NCBI RefSeq assembly: GCF_016481275.1 | Contig: NZ_JAEMNW010000001.1 | Location: 372,001 to 436,000, forward strand | Length of the DNA stretch: 64,000 nucleotides | Direction: 5' to 3' | Source of the DNA: Antrihabitans auranticaus | GTDB lineage: Bacteria; Actinomycetota; Actinomycetes; Mycobacteriales; Mycobacteriaceae | Shown here: piece after piece, positions 51,308 through 60,553 of the stretch | How the letters are laid out: every line of letters begins with the position of its first letter | How positions within the stretch are numbered: the first letter of the stretch is position 1 | Translations under genes and position numbers: made by a program | Notes under the pieces: generated by a model | What the model saw: only the letters and a program-made list of their open reading frames with translations | The model's database searches: none | What the model was told of the DNA's origin: nothing

Positions 51308-52780
51308 ATGCGACCGAGAATTGGTGTCGCGGCGGTGGCATTCCTGGCCATTGCCGCAACCACCATCGGTTCGTCAGCGATACAACGAGATTCGACGCAT
51401 GGTTCCGCCGATCCGCAGTCGGGGGATCTCGGAGCCATTGCACTCGTCGCAGCGTTGGGCGGACCGGTGACGCCGGGAGCCGATCCCGTTCCGTCGGTCG
51501 GCATTTTGCCGTCGCGGCCGAATCCACCGCGGCTGCGTGCGTTGGGTTCGGACACCTCGTCTTCACCCGAGCGCCCAGTTCTACGGCAAACCGGCACAGG
51601 CGATCTCGCTCCGCGGGGAAGTGCGTTCGGCATCCCCGAACTGGTACTCGCGGCTTACCGCAACGCGGAGCTCGCGCTCGGTAGCACGATGCCGGGTTGC
51701 GGGCTCTCGTGGAACCTGCTCGCCGGCATAGGCAAAATCGAGTCCGACCACGCGGGAGACGGCCGCACCGACGTCGCGGGCACGACAACGACAGCAATTC
51801 TCGGACCGGCGCTCGACGGCAGTCTGCCTGGCAACGAGGTGATCAGTGCCGGTGCCGGCCAGGGCTACGTCCGCGCTGTCGGTCCGATGCAGTTCCTGCC
51901 CGAGACCTGGCAGCACTGGTCCGCCGACGGAAACGGTGACGGTGTCGCCGATCCGAACAATGTTTTCGACGCCACGTTGGCCGCAGGCAAGTACCTCTGC
52001 GCGGACGGCGTGAACCTCGACGATCCGGCAGATCGACTCGCGGCAATCTTGCGGTACAACCACTCGCTGTCATATGCCGCGGACGTGCTGAGTTGGGCGT
52101 CGGCCTATCGCAACGGAGGTGTCCCCACGCTGGTCGACGTGTCCGAGAACATCCAGGTCCCGCAGTCCTACGACGCGTCGATGTTCGTCGCTGCGGAACC
52201 GGCCGAAGCAGGATCCGCGAGCGACTCGTCGCAATCGGGTTCGCCGACAACAGTTTCCGGTCCGCAGACCATCTCACCGATTGCGGGCAGGACCAGCGCG
52301 GCAGGTCAGGGAACCGCCGCCACGCCGTCGACGGCACCGCCGCGAGTGCTGCCGATCCCGCAGCCCGTCGTTCGAACCACTGACGCAGCGCTACCGCCGA
52401 CCGAGGAGCCTGATCCGACTGCGCCGGTAACGCTCGTCCCGTCTGTCATCGTGCCGACGCCCGCCGTAACGGCACCCGTTACCCAGGCTCCGGGCATCCC
52501 CGGACCCGTCGACCCGTTGCCGATCAGTCCCCAAACCATCAGTCCCCAAACCATCAGTCCCCAAACCATCAGCCCGCAAACCATCAGCCCGCAAACGCTG
52601 AACCCGCAGACCGCCGATCCGCAGCCGGCGAACCCGGGACCTGCCGAACCGCAACCCGCAAACCCACAACCGGCAAACCCGCAACCTGTGAACCCACAAC
52701 CTGTGGTACCCAACGTGATTCCGAACGTGCCGACCGTCATCCAGCCACAGGTCGTTCCCGTCGTGCCCGCCACGAACTGA
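51308..52780 (+). CDS. Secreted lytic murein transglycosylase with repetitive Pro-rich tail
   Basis: This 490-residue protein starts with a signal sequence (MRPRIGVAAVAFLAIAATTIGSSA). The catalytic part (about 110-265) has LLAGIGKIESDH, with Glu as the likely catalytic residue, then GPMQFLPETW and LRYNHSLSYAADVL, typical of actinobacterial MltB/SLT-like transglycosylases that cleave peptidoglycan to anhydromuropeptides. The last about 170 residues are Pro/Thr-rich and contain five ISPQT/LNPQT units followed by NPQPA/PQPV repeats, a probable wall-spanning or wall-binding spacer. It begins 13 bp after the porin stop. Confidence 0.85.
   Translation: MRPRIGVAAVAFLAIAATTIGSSAIQRDSTHGSADPQSGDLGAIALVAALGGPVTPGADPVPSVGILPSRPNPPRLRALGSDTSSSPERPVLRQTGTGDLAPRGSAFGIPELVLAAYRNAELALGSTMPGCGLSWNLLAGIGKIESDHAGDGRTDVAGTTTTAILGPALDGSLPGNEVISAGAGQGYVRAVGPMQFLPETWQHWSADGNGDGVADPNNVFDATLAAGKYLCADGVNLDDPADRLAAILRYNHSLSYAADVLSWASAYRNGGVPTLVDVSENIQVPQSYDASMFVAAEPAEAGSASDSSQSGSPTTVSGPQTISPIAGRTSAAGQGTAATPSTAPPRVLPIPQPVVRTTDAALPPTEEPDPTAPVTLVPSVIVPTPAVTAPVTQAPGIPGPVDPLPISPQTISPQTISPQTISPQTISPQTLNPQTADPQPANPGPAEPQPANPQPANPQPVNPQPVVPNVIPNVPTVIQPQVVPVVPATN
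52525..52710 (+). repeat. In-frame tandem repeats (ISPQT, then NPQPA) in the transglycosylase gene
   Basis: A 15-bp unit encoding ISPQT recurs four times almost without change, then degrades into LNPQT and PQPA/NPQPV units of similar length. The repeats stay in frame, and copy number could vary between strains. Confidence 0.85.
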
Positions 52781-52839
52781 GATCGGCATATGATCGATAT
52801 GCAGCTGGTTCGCCGGCGCGACCGATCGGAGCCCCGAGA

Positions 52840-53060
52840 AGGTCGCACGGCGTCGAAGCTCACGCTCGTCCGACGAGCGCGAGTGAGAGGGAACCCGGTG
52901 GAAATCCGGGACTGTCCCGCAGCGGTAAGCAGGAACGACCGCCGTCACATGCACTGGGCCCCGCGCCTGGGAAGCGACGGCCATTAGGTTCGGCCCATTC
53001 GAGTCGAGTGCCCGCGAGTCCGAAGACCTGCCGACTGTGCTGGGTACGCCGTACCCAGCG
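52840..53060 (+). ncRNA. Cobalamin riboswitch upstream of metE
   Basis: The core GGGAAcccGGTGgAAatCC followed by GACTGTCCCGCAGCGGTAAG (52889-52929) and the B12-box-like GAGTCCGAAGACCTGCCGA (about 53015-53034) are the hallmark elements of the cobalamin aptamer. A hairpin with a 9-bp stem (53039-53059) follows directly. Cobalamin binding should switch off metE, since the B12-dependent synthase can then take over. The outer boundaries are approximate. Confidence 0.9.
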
Positions 53061-53106
53061 GTCCCCGCCTCGTGGATTGGGCGTGCAGACCTGCGCGGCG
53101 TCCTGA

Positions 53107-53166
53107 CCTGTGGACCCGCCGGTGTGCCGTGCCGTCGGGTGGTGGCCATCTACGCATGTCCACAGG
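53107..53166 (+). promoter_or_regulatory. Probable anti-Shine-Dalgarno stem of the metE riboswitch
   Basis: CCTGTGGAC (53107-53115) is the exact complement of GTCCACAGG (53158-53166), which includes the first bases of the AGGAG ribosome binding site (53164-53168) of metE. Pairing would hide the site, so the riboswitch probably acts at the level of translation. Confidence 0.6.
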
Positions 53167-53176
53167 AGTGACAACC

Positions 53177-55438
53177 GTGAGTAATTCCTTCACAGCTTCG
53201 GTCCTCGGCGTTCCGCGCATCGGACCACGCCGCGAACTCAAACGCGCAATCGAGGCCTACTGGGCGGGCCGAATCGATCAGGCGGAGCTGGCTTCGGTCG
53301 CCGCCGCGCTGCGCACGCAGCAGTTCGCCGACCTCCGGACCGCGGGGCTCGACTCGATCCCCGTCGGCACCTTCTCCTACTACGACCAAGTCCTGGACAC
53401 TGCCGTGCTGCTCGGTGCCTTACCGCCGCGCTTCGACGACGTCGCCGATCCGCTCGATCGGTACTTTGCCGCGGCACGCGGGAACGACGCGATCGCACCG
53501 CTCGAAATGACGAAGTGGTTCGACACGAACTACCACTATCTGGTGCCCGAGATCGCGCCGTCCACGACGTTCTCGCTGCATCCGGAGAAGGTCCTGGCCG
53601 AGCTGAAAGAAGCTCTCGCCCTGGGCATACCAGCCCGACCGGTCGTCATCGGTCCGATCACCTTCCTGCTGTTGGCGAAGGCAGTCGACGGCGCGGGCCC
53701 CCTGCTGGACCGGCTCGACGAGCTAGTACCGCTCTACACCGGCTTGCTCCGTCTCCTCCACCGCGCCGGGGCGGAATGGGTGCAGATCGACGAACCAGCG
53801 TTGGTCACGGACCTGAGCGACGAAGCATTGCACGCCGTTTCGCGTGTGTACGACGAGCTTTCCGGACTCACGGACCGACCGGCGATCCTCGTGGCGTCGT
53901 ACTTCGGCGAACTTGGTCAGGCACTGCCCGCGCTGGCGTCGACAGGCATCGAGGGCCTGACCATCGACCTCGTGGCCGGCAGTTCGATCAACGTCGCTAC
54001 AGTTCCCGCACTTGCCGGGAAACTCGTCGTGGCGGGCGTAGTAGACGGTCGCAATGTGTGGCGTACGGACCTGGACGCGGCTTTGACAACGTTGGGAACA
54101 CTGCTCGGATCGGTCGGGGCGCTTGCCGTCTCGACGTCGTGCTCGCTGCTGCACGTTCCGTACAGCCTCGACAACGAACCCGACCTCGAGCCGAGACTGG
54201 CGTCGTGGCTGGCATTCGCCGCCGAAAAGATCAACGAGGTAACAGTTCTCGCACGCGCCCTGCGTAGTGAGCCGGTCGCTGGTGCGCTACTCGAGGCCCG
54301 CGTTGCGCTGGCGGGTCGTCGCGCGGACCCGCGTTTGCACAGTGCGGCGGTTCGAGCACGGTTGGCCACGCTGGGTCCGGACTCGAGCCGACGGGCAGCG
54401 GCCGGGTCGCGTCGCGCAAGGCAGGCCGACCGCCTCGACCTGCCTGCCCTGCCGACCACGACAATCGGCTCCTATCCCCAGACAGCGCAGATCCGAGTTG
54501 CACGCGCCGCGTTGCGTAAAGGTGAGATCGACGAAGCAGAGTACGAGCGGCGGATGCGGTCCGAAATCGCCGATGTGATTGCGCTGCAGGAGAAGCTGGG
54601 TCTCGATGTGCTTGTCCATGGCGAGCCCGAGCGCAACGACATGGTGCAGTATTTCGCCGAGCAATTCGACGGCTACTTCGCTTCGGCGAACGGGTGGGTG
54701 CAGTCCTACGGCACGCGGTGCGTCCGGCCGCCGATCCTCTACGGCGATGTCGTGCGACGCGCACCGATGACGGTCGACTGGATCACCTACGCGCAGTCGC
54801 TGACCACCAAGCCGGTCAAGGGCATGCTCACGGGTCCGGTGACGATCCTCGCGTGGTCGTTCGTGCGCGACGATCAGCCGCTCGCCGATTCGGCACGCCA
54901 AGTGGCACTTGCCATCCGGGACGAGACCGTCGACCTGCAGGCGGCGGGAATCCGCATCATCCAGGTCGACGAGCCGGCCTTGCGCGAGCTACTCCCCCTG
55001 CGCGACGCGGACAAACCCGCGTATCTCGCGTGGGCGGTCGAAGCGTTCCAGCTCTCGACATCGGGGGTCTCGGATTCGACCCAAATCCACACGCACCTCT
55101 GCTATTCGGAGTTCGGTGAGGTTATCGGCGCGATCGCGGGACTCGACGCGGATGTCACGTCGATCGAGGCGGCGCGGTCACACATGGAGGTGCTCGACGA
55201 CCTCAACGCGGTCGGCTTCGACCTCGGCGTCGGACCAGGCGTGTACGACATCCACTCCCCCCGCGTGCCGAGCGTCGACGAGATCGTGACGTCTCTGCGC
55301 GCGGCGCTGCAAGCCGTTCCGGTGGAGCGACTCTGGGTCAACCCGGACTGCGGTTTGAAGACTCGCGGCACGGCGGAGGTGGAGGCATCGTTGCGCAATC
55401 TCGTTGCGGCGGCGGCGAAGGTGCGGGCAGAACTATAG
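53177..55438 (+). CDS. metE: Cobalamin-independent methionine synthase
   Basis: This 753-residue enzyme transfers a methyl group from 5-methyltetrahydropteroyl-polyglutamate to homocysteine. Both barrel halves are present: the N-terminal [21 protein letters not shown] and the C-terminal [24 protein letters not shown], the zinc ligands in HTHLCYSEF and the Cys of [10 protein letters not shown] chose GTG at 53177 because AGGAG lies 8 bp upstream and the length then equals E. coli MetE; an ATG at 53156 overlaps the regulatory stem. The cobalamin riboswitch upstream fits its B12 repression. Confidence 0.96.
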   Translation: MSNSFTASVLGVPRIGPRRELKRAIEAYWAGRIDQAELASVAAALRTQQFADLRTAGLDSIPVGTFSYYDQVLDTAVLLGALPPRFDDVADPLDRYFAAARGNDAIAPLEMTKWFDTNYHYLVPEIAPSTTFSLHPEKVLAELKEALALGIPARPVVIGPITFLLLAKAVDGAGPLLDRLDELVPLYTGLLRLLHRAGAEWVQIDEPALVTDLSDEALHAVSRVYDELSGLTDRPAILVASYFGELGQALPALASTGIEGLTIDLVAGSSINVATVPALAGKLVVAGVVDGRNVWRTDLDAALTTLGTLLGSVGALAVSTSCSLLHVPYSLDNEPDLEPRLASWLAFAAEKINEVTVLARALRSEPVAGALLEARVALAGRRADPRLHSAAVRARLATLGPDSSRRAAAGSRRARQADRLDLPALPTTTIGSYPQTAQIRVARAALRKGEIDEAEYERRMRSEIADVIALQEKLGLDVLVHGEPERNDMVQYFAEQFDGYFASANGWVQSYGTRCVRPPILYGDVVRRAPMTVDWITYAQSLTTKPVKGMLTGPVTILAWSFVRDDQPLADSARQVALAIRDETVDLQAAGIRIIQVDEPALRELLPLRDADKPAYLAWAVEAFQLSTSGVSDSTQIHTHLCYSEFGEVIGAIAGLDADVTSIEAARSHMEVLDDLNAVGFDLGVGPGVYDIHSPRVPSVDEIVTSLRAALQAVPVERLWVNPDCGLKTRGTAEVEASLRNLVAAAAKVRAEL

Positions 55439-55444
55439 AGAGTC

Positions 55445-55477
55445 GGTGCGCGGCTGGGTACGGCTCAGCCGCGCACC
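55445..55477. terminator. Terminator-like stem between metE and prpC
   Basis: GGTGCGCGGCTG and CAGCCGCGCACC form a perfect 12-bp stem around a 9-base loop in the 26-bp gap and the last codons of prpC. It lacks a U-tract, as many actinobacterial terminators do, and can serve both convergent genes. Confidence 0.65.
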
Positions 55478-56574
55478 GCGCGCTGCGGGACTCCGGAGTA
55501 CTCGCTCAACGGCCGGATCAGCGCGTTCGAACCCGCCTGCTCGATGATGTGGGCGGTCCAGCCGGTGATCCTGCTCATCACGAAGATCGGCGTGAACATC
55601 TCGATGTCGAACCCCATCAGGTAATACGCAGGGCCGGTGGGGAAATCGAGGTTGGGCTCGATGCCGGTGACTTCGCGCATCGTCGACTCGAGTTCGTCGT
55701 ACATCGCAAGCCATTTCGCACCGCCGGTCACCGCTGCTACTTCGTCGAGCGCAGCCTTCATCGTCGGAACCCGCGAATCGCCGTTCTTGTAGACCCTGTG
55801 GCCGAACCCCATGACCTTCGCCTTGGCGTGCAACTTACGCCGCAACCAGTCCGCCGCCTGCGAGGATTCACCGATCTCGAGCATGTCGTGCATGACTGCC
55901 TCGTTCGCACCACCGTGCAGGGGTCCTTTCAAAGCGCCGATCGCAGCTGTCACCGCGCTGTACATGTCTGACTGGGTCGATGTCACCACCCGCGCGGCGA
56001 ATGTCGACGCGTTGAAGCTGTGCTCCGCGTACAGAATCAGTGAAATTTCGAAGGCTTTGACAATTCGCAAGTCCGGAATCGAACCGAACGACATATTGAG
56101 GAAATTCTCGGCGAAGCCCAGATGTGAGTGCGGCGCAATCGGTTCCAGCCCGCGACGGCGACGCATGTCGGCTGCGATGACGGTCGGCAGGACGGCCATC
56201 ATCCGCAACGCCTTTGCGAGATTCGCCCGGCGCGCGTTGTCGTCCACCTCCGGATCTTCACAGCCCAGGTAGCTGATCGCGGTCCGGACCACGTCCATCG
56301 GGTGGCAGTTGTCGGGCAGTTTCGCGACGAGCGACAGAAGCGACCTGTCAGCGCGCCGCAGCGCACGCTCGCGCTGCATGAACAGAGCCAGCTGACTCGG
56401 GTCGGGTAGCTCCCCATACCAAAGCAGGTACGCGACCTCCTCGAACGTGCACGAAGCCGCGAGATCCTGCACGGCGTACCCGCGATACGTCAGCGAATTC
56501 GTCTCCGGCACAACCTTCGAGATGGCGGTCGTATCGACGACGACGCCGGCCAAACCCTTCTTGATGTCGGTCAT
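55465..56574 (-). CDS. prpC: 2-Methylcitrate synthase/citrate synthase
   Basis: This 369-residue type II-like short citrate synthase condenses propionyl-CoA with oxaloacetate. It begins with KKGLAGVVVDTTAISKV and has the catalytic histidines in LHGGANEAVM and GFGHRVYKNGDSR and an Asp in the LDFPTGPAYYLMG region. The length fits PrpC of actinobacteria, which often also makes citrate. Its start overlaps the prpB stop by 4 bp, so it is the last gene of the prpDBC operon. Confidence 0.94.
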   Translation of the reverse strand: MTDIKKGLAGVVVDTTAISKVVPETNSLTYRGYAVQDLAASCTFEEVAYLLWYGELPDPSQLALFMQRERALRRADRSLLSLVAKLPDNCHPMDVVRTAISYLGCEDPEVDDNARRANLAKALRMMAVLPTVIAADMRRRRGLEPIAPHSHLGFAENFLNMSFGSIPDLRIVKAFEISLILYAEHSFNASTFAARVVTSTQSDMYSAVTAAIGALKGPLHGGANEAVMHDMLEIGESSQAADWLRRKLHAKAKVMGFGHRVYKNGDSRVPTMKAALDEVAAVTGGAKWLAMYDELESTMREVTGIEPNLDFPTGPAYYLMGFDIEMFTPIFVMSRITGWTAHIIEQAGSNALIRPLSEYSGVPQRAVRG

Positions 56575-57485
56575 GCTGACTCCGTAACGGTGAAGTTGAA
56601 GATCCCGGTGTCGAACTCGTTGTAGTTCTCGTATTCGAGCAAGTCGTAAAGAGCTGCCCGATGCTGCATCCGATCCAGATGCGCTGCCTGCGTGCCGGTT
56701 GCAGCAATCTCGCGAAGCCCTGCCTCGACCGCGAACATCGCGATCCGCAGCGTCGTGACCGGGTAGATGACGACGTTGAACCCGAGATTCTCCAGTTGCT
56801 GCGCCGACAGCAGGTCGGACTTGCCGAACTCGGTCATATTGGCGAGCAACGGAACCTGCACGCCCGCGCGGAACTTCTCGAACTCGGATTCGTCGGCGAG
56901 CGCCTCGGTGAAGATCAGATCCGCGCCCGCATCGGCGTAGGCCTTTGCCCTGTCGATTGCCGCATCCAGGCCCTCGACAGCGCGGGCGTCGGTCCGAGCG
57001 CAGATGACGAAATCAGGATCGCGCCGCGCAGCGACGGCGGCATGGATGCGCTGCGTCATATCGCCCACCGGCACAACAGCTTTCCCGTCGAGGTGGCCGC
57101 AGCGCTTCGGATTCACCTGATCCTCGAAATGCGCCGCCGCTACGCCGGCGTCCTCGAGAACGGTCACGGTCCGCGCTGCGTTCATGGGTTCACCGAAGCC
57201 GGTGTCTGCGTCGATCAGGGTCGGCAGGTCGGTGACGCGGGCGATCTGCTGCCCGCGGGCAGCGACCTCGGTCAGCGTCGTGAGGCCGATGTCGGGTAAC
57301 CCGAGATCTGCCGCCAGCACCGCTCCAGATACGTACACACCTTCGAACCCCAAGCGCTGCACGGCCATTGCAACCAGCGGGGAGAACGCGCCGGGTAAAC
57401 GCTGAAGCTTTCCCGACGCCAAACCTGCCCGGAACGCCTTGCGCTTGTCGCTGGCCGACGTGGTCGCTGCTATAACCCGGCCCAT
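56571..57485 (-). CDS. prpB: 2-Methylisocitrate lyase
   Basis: This 304-residue enzyme of the isocitrate lyase superfamily splits 2-methylisocitrate into pyruvate and succinate. It has GVYVSGAVLAADLGLPD, DADTGFGEPMNAART, the catalytic KRCGHLDGK loop with its essential Cys, and ICARTDARAVEG. It overlaps prpD by 1 bp and prpC by 4 bp (ATGA), so the three genes are tightly coupled. Confidence 0.95.
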   Translation of the reverse strand: MGRVIAATTSASDKRKAFRAGLASGKLQRLPGAFSPLVAMAVQRLGFEGVYVSGAVLAADLGLPDIGLTTLTEVAARGQQIARVTDLPTLIDADTGFGEPMNAARTVTVLEDAGVAAAHFEDQVNPKRCGHLDGKAVVPVGDMTQRIHAAVAARRDPDFVICARTDARAVEGLDAAIDRAKAYADAGADLIFTEALADESEFEKFRAGVQVPLLANMTEFGKSDLLSAQQLENLGFNVVIYPVTTLRIAMFAVEAGLREIAATGTQAAHLDRMQHRAALYDLLEYENYNEFDTGIFNFTVTESA

Positions 57486-58993
57486 CAGAAGACTCCCGTC
57501 GGTACAGCGGGCGCCTGCGCGAGAACGTCGTCGGAAACCGTGAAGGTCAACCGATCGAGTTCTCCCGCAGCAAGTTCCGCAGTTCGCGAAGCAGCTTCGA
57601 GAAATCGCTTCTGTTCGGCTGTGTCGACCACACCGTCGGCCAGAGTCCGAAACTTCTCGATGTACTGCTCACGTTCGAAAGGCCTGGCACCCAGCGGATG
57701 TGCGTCGGCGACAGCGAGCTCGTCGACGATCACCTCGCCGTTCTTCATGGTGATGACAGCGCGTGCGCCGAAAGCCTTCTCAGCGGGATCGGTCGAGTGG
57801 TAGCGGCGCGTCCACTCCGGGTCTTCTGTGGTGGAGATCTTGCGCCACAGCTCGACTGTGTCAGGACGTTGCGCGCGCTCCGGTGCATAGGACCGGTGAT
57901 GGTGCCATTCGCCGTCCTGCAACGCGACCGCGAAGATGTACATGACGGAGTGGTCGAGTGTTTCCCGGCTCGCAGCCGGATCGAACTTCTGCGGATCGTT
58001 GGATCCGGTCCCGATCACGACGTGCGTGTGGTGACTTGTGTGGAGCACGATCGACGCGATCCGGTCGAGGTCACCGATCCGGGCGCGCATACGACGGGCC
58101 AGGTCGATGGGTGCCTGGCTCTGGTACTCGGCCGAGTGCTCCTTGGTGTAGGTATCGAGAATTGCCCGCTTCGCCTCACCCGGACCTGGCAGCGGCACAA
58201 CGTATTCCGCACTCGGACCGCCGAGCAGCCAGGCGATCACGCCGTCCTCGCCTTCCCAGATCGGTGCGGGTGCACCCTCGCCGCGCATTGCACGGTCGAC
58301 GGCTTCGACGGCCATCTTTCCGGCGAACGCCGGTGCATAGGCCTTCCAACTGGAGATCTCGCCCTTGCGCGATTGCCGCGTCGCGGTTGTGGTGTGCAAC
58401 GCCTGCCCGACTGCCTGGTAGATGGTCTCGGCGCCGAGGTTCAGCAGGGTGCCGATTCCCGCGGCCGCGGAGGGACCGAGGTGTGCGACGTGATCGATCT
58501 TGTTCTCGTGCAGGCAGATTCCCTTGACGAGGTCGACCTGGATTTCGTATCCCGTTGCGAGACCGCGAATCAGGTCCGCACCCGAACGTCCTGCATGCTG
58601 CGCTACCGCCAGAATCGGCGGGATGTTGTCTCCCGGATGGGAATACTCCGCAGCGAGGAAGGTGTCGTGGAAGTCGAGTTCGCGCACGGCAACCCCATTG
58701 GCCCACGCGGCCCACTCCGGGGACACCCGATCGGTAGCGGGGTGCCCGAAGACGGTGGCGCCCGGCGTGTACGGATGCCGCAGAGCCTGCGCGCGAGCAC
58801 TCGCGACCGGTCGGCGGACCAGCGCTGCAGCAGCCACAGCTGCGTTGTCGATGATGCGGTTGACGATCATCTCCGCGGTGTCTGCGGGTACCTCGACGGC
58901 GTCGGTGGCGACCTCAGCGATGTTCCAGGCCAGGTGTTCCGATCGCGGAAATGCCTCGGCCGACCGCCGGGTGCGCACTACGTGGGCCTTCAT
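57485..58993 (-). CDS. prpD: 2-Methylcitrate dehydratase
   Basis: This 502-residue MmgE/PrpD family enzyme converts 2-methylcitrate to 2-methyl-cis-aconitate. It includes [40 protein letters not shown] and [16 protein letters not shown] chose ATG 58993 (MKAHVVRT) because AGGAGG lies 4 bp upstream; an ATG at 59011 is in frame but has poor spacing. It is the first gene of prpDBC, which handles propionyl-CoA from odd-chain lipid, cholesterol and branched amino acid breakdown. Confidence 0.94.
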   Translation of the reverse strand: MKAHVVRTRRSAEAFPRSEHLAWNIAEVATDAVEVPADTAEMIVNRIIDNAAVAAAALVRRPVASARAQALRHPYTPGATVFGHPATDRVSPEWAAWANGVAVRELDFHDTFLAAEYSHPGDNIPPILAVAQHAGRSGADLIRGLATGYEIQVDLVKGICLHENKIDHVAHLGPSAAAGIGTLLNLGAETIYQAVGQALHTTTATRQSRKGEISSWKAYAPAFAGKMAVEAVDRAMRGEGAPAPIWEGEDGVIAWLLGGPSAEYVVPLPGPGEAKRAILDTYTKEHSAEYQSQAPIDLARRMRARIGDLDRIASIVLHTSHHTHVVIGTGSNDPQKFDPAASRETLDHSVMYIFAVALQDGEWHHHRSYAPERAQRPDTVELWRKISTTEDPEWTRRYHSTDPAEKAFGARAVITMKNGEVIVDELAVADAHPLGARPFEREQYIEKFRTLADGVVDTAEQKRFLEAASRTAELAAGELDRLTFTVSDDVLAQAPAVPTGVF

Positions 58994-59051
58994 ATGTCCT
59001 CCTGTGTTCATCTCCTTCGCACGCTACGCACCTGCAGCGGCAACGAGAATG

Positions 59052-59108
59052 CCTTGCAAAGGCCTATTTGTGTGGGGTGAAGGTCGCGAATTTGCGAAGG
59101 TTGCGAAG
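59052..59108. promoter_or_regulatory. Putative PrpR/RamB operator between prpD and prpR
   Basis: The divergent gap holds an imperfect palindrome CCTTGCAAAGG (59052-59062) and two direct TTGCGAAG repeats (59092-59099 and 59101-59108), the second pair within AATTTGCGAAGG. TTTGCAAA-like sites are the known target type for PrpR/RamB regulators, so these are good candidates for controlling both directions. Confidence 0.6.
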
Positions 59109-59131
59109 ATGGATTCGGCTACGGTTGATGC

Positions 59132-60553
59132 GTGCGCAAGATGTATGCGGGAGCCCGGCTGCGTCGCCTCCGTGATGAACGCGGACTGACGCAGGCTGCC
59201 CTTGCGTCGATGCTCGAACTGTCGCCGAGCTATCTCAACCAACTCGAACGCGACCAGCGCCCGATGACTGTCGCCGTGCTGCTCAAACTCAACTCGGTCT
59301 TCGACCTGGACGTTCAGTTCTTTGCCGCAGACAAGGACGCGCGGCTCGTGTCGGACCTCCACGATGCGCTGGTCGAGTCGTCGGCAGGTGCGACAGCCGC
59401 CCTCACCGAGATCGAAGAATTGGCCGCGCGAATGCCGGACGTGGCGCAGACGATCGTCACCATGCATCGCAGGCTGCACGCTGTGACGGACCAGCTCGAT
59501 CGCCTGTCCGGCACCCTGTCCGGCGGCACTTTTCCCGACCCCACGGTACCGATGCCGTACGAGGAGGTCCGCGACTTCTTCTACGACCACCGAAACCACA
59601 TACCGATCCTCGATCACGCCGCAGAGCGACTCTTCGAAGACAACGGCCTCACTGTCGGCTCGATCGATCGCCAACTCGCACGGCTCGCATCCGACCTCGC
59701 CGGCGTCACTGTGCTCGTCGGCGGGGACGGTGCCGACAGCTCCATCCCGAAACGTCAGTACGACAAGGAGACTCGCACCTTGACGCTGGCGCGCCGGCTA
59801 CAGCCGGGCCAACGAGCGTTTCAGATTGCGACAACGCTTGCCTTCCTGTTGCACGGCGATGACCTCGACGCCATCGTCGACGAGACGTCCCTCGTCGGCG
59901 AGTCCCGCACGCTCGCTCGCATCGGACTCGCCAATTACTTTGCGGGCGCCCTGATCTTGCCCTACGGACGGTTCCTGCGAGCGGCGGAAGAGTTGCGTTA
60001 TGACATCGACCTGCTCGCATTGCGCTTCGAAGTCGGCTTCGAAACTGTGTGCCACCGCCTCAGCACCTTGCAGCGACAGGGGCAGCGCGGTATTCCGTTC
60101 TTCTTCGTACGGACGGATCGCGCCGGGAACATTTCGAAACGCCAGTCGGCCACAGCCTTTCACTTCTCGCGGGTGGGCGGCAACTGCCCGCTATGGGTTG
60201 TGCACGAAGCGTTCTCGAGTCCCGGCACCGTATTGACGCAGGTTGCGCAGATGCCCGACGGGCGCCGCTATTTGTGGATCGCTCGCACCACCGTTGCTGA
60301 CGCACAGGGTTTTCGGAGACCGCAGAAGCGATTCGCCATCGGACTCGGGTGCGACATTCAGTACGCGGACCGGCTCGTCTATTCGAAAGGCCTGCAGCTC
60401 GACGACCCTGAGGCGTCCGTCCCGATCGGTGCCGGCTGCAAGGTCTGCGACCGTCCGGCGTGCGCGCAACGCGCCTTTCCACAGATCGGGCGCGCGATGG
60501 CAATCGACGAGAACCGAAGCGTCGACCTACCCTATCCACATGCAGCCTCATGA
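59132..60553 (+). CDS. prpR: PrpR/RamB-type transcriptional regulator of propionate metabolism
   Basis: This 473-residue protein has an N-terminal XRE-type helix-turn-helix (RRLRDERGLTQAALASMLELSPSYLNQLERDQRPM), a central ImmA/IrrE-like region and a C-terminal domain ending in a Cys cluster (C436, C439, C444 in GCKVCDRPAC). Mycobacterial PrpR has this layout and uses a conserved Cys-containing region for an iron-sulfur cluster and short-chain acyl-CoA sensing. It is divergent from prpDBC. The start is a GTG at 59132; MYAGARL at 59141 is an alternative. Confidence 0.9.
   Translation: MRKMYAGARLRRLRDERGLTQAALASMLELSPSYLNQLERDQRPMTVAVLLKLNSVFDLDVQFFAADKDARLVSDLHDALVESSAGATAALTEIEELAARMPDVAQTIVTMHRRLHAVTDQLDRLSGTLSGGTFPDPTVPMPYEEVRDFFYDHRNHIPILDHAAERLFEDNGLTVGSIDRQLARLASDLAGVTVLVGGDGADSSIPKRQYDKETRTLTLARRLQPGQRAFQIATTLAFLLHGDDLDAIVDETSLVGESRTLARIGLANYFAGALILPYGRFLRAAEELRYDIDLLALRFEVGFETVCHRLSTLQRQGQRGIPFFFVRTDRAGNISKRQSATAFHFSRVGGNCPLWVVHEAFSSPGTVLTQVAQMPDGRRYLWIARTTVADAQGFRRPQKRFAIGLGCDIQYADRLVYSKGLQLDDPEASVPIGAGCKVCDRPACAQRAFPQIGRAMAIDENRSVDLPYPHAAS

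Noticed and set aside
52525-52710. Regular short repeats resembling a CRISPR array
   Set aside because: The units are 15 bp, contiguous without spacers, and encode an in-frame ISPQT peptide repeat.
57698-59080. Plus-strand open frame opposite prpD
   Set aside because: It is the reverse frame of a well-conserved enzyme gene, with low-complexity basic composition and no family match.
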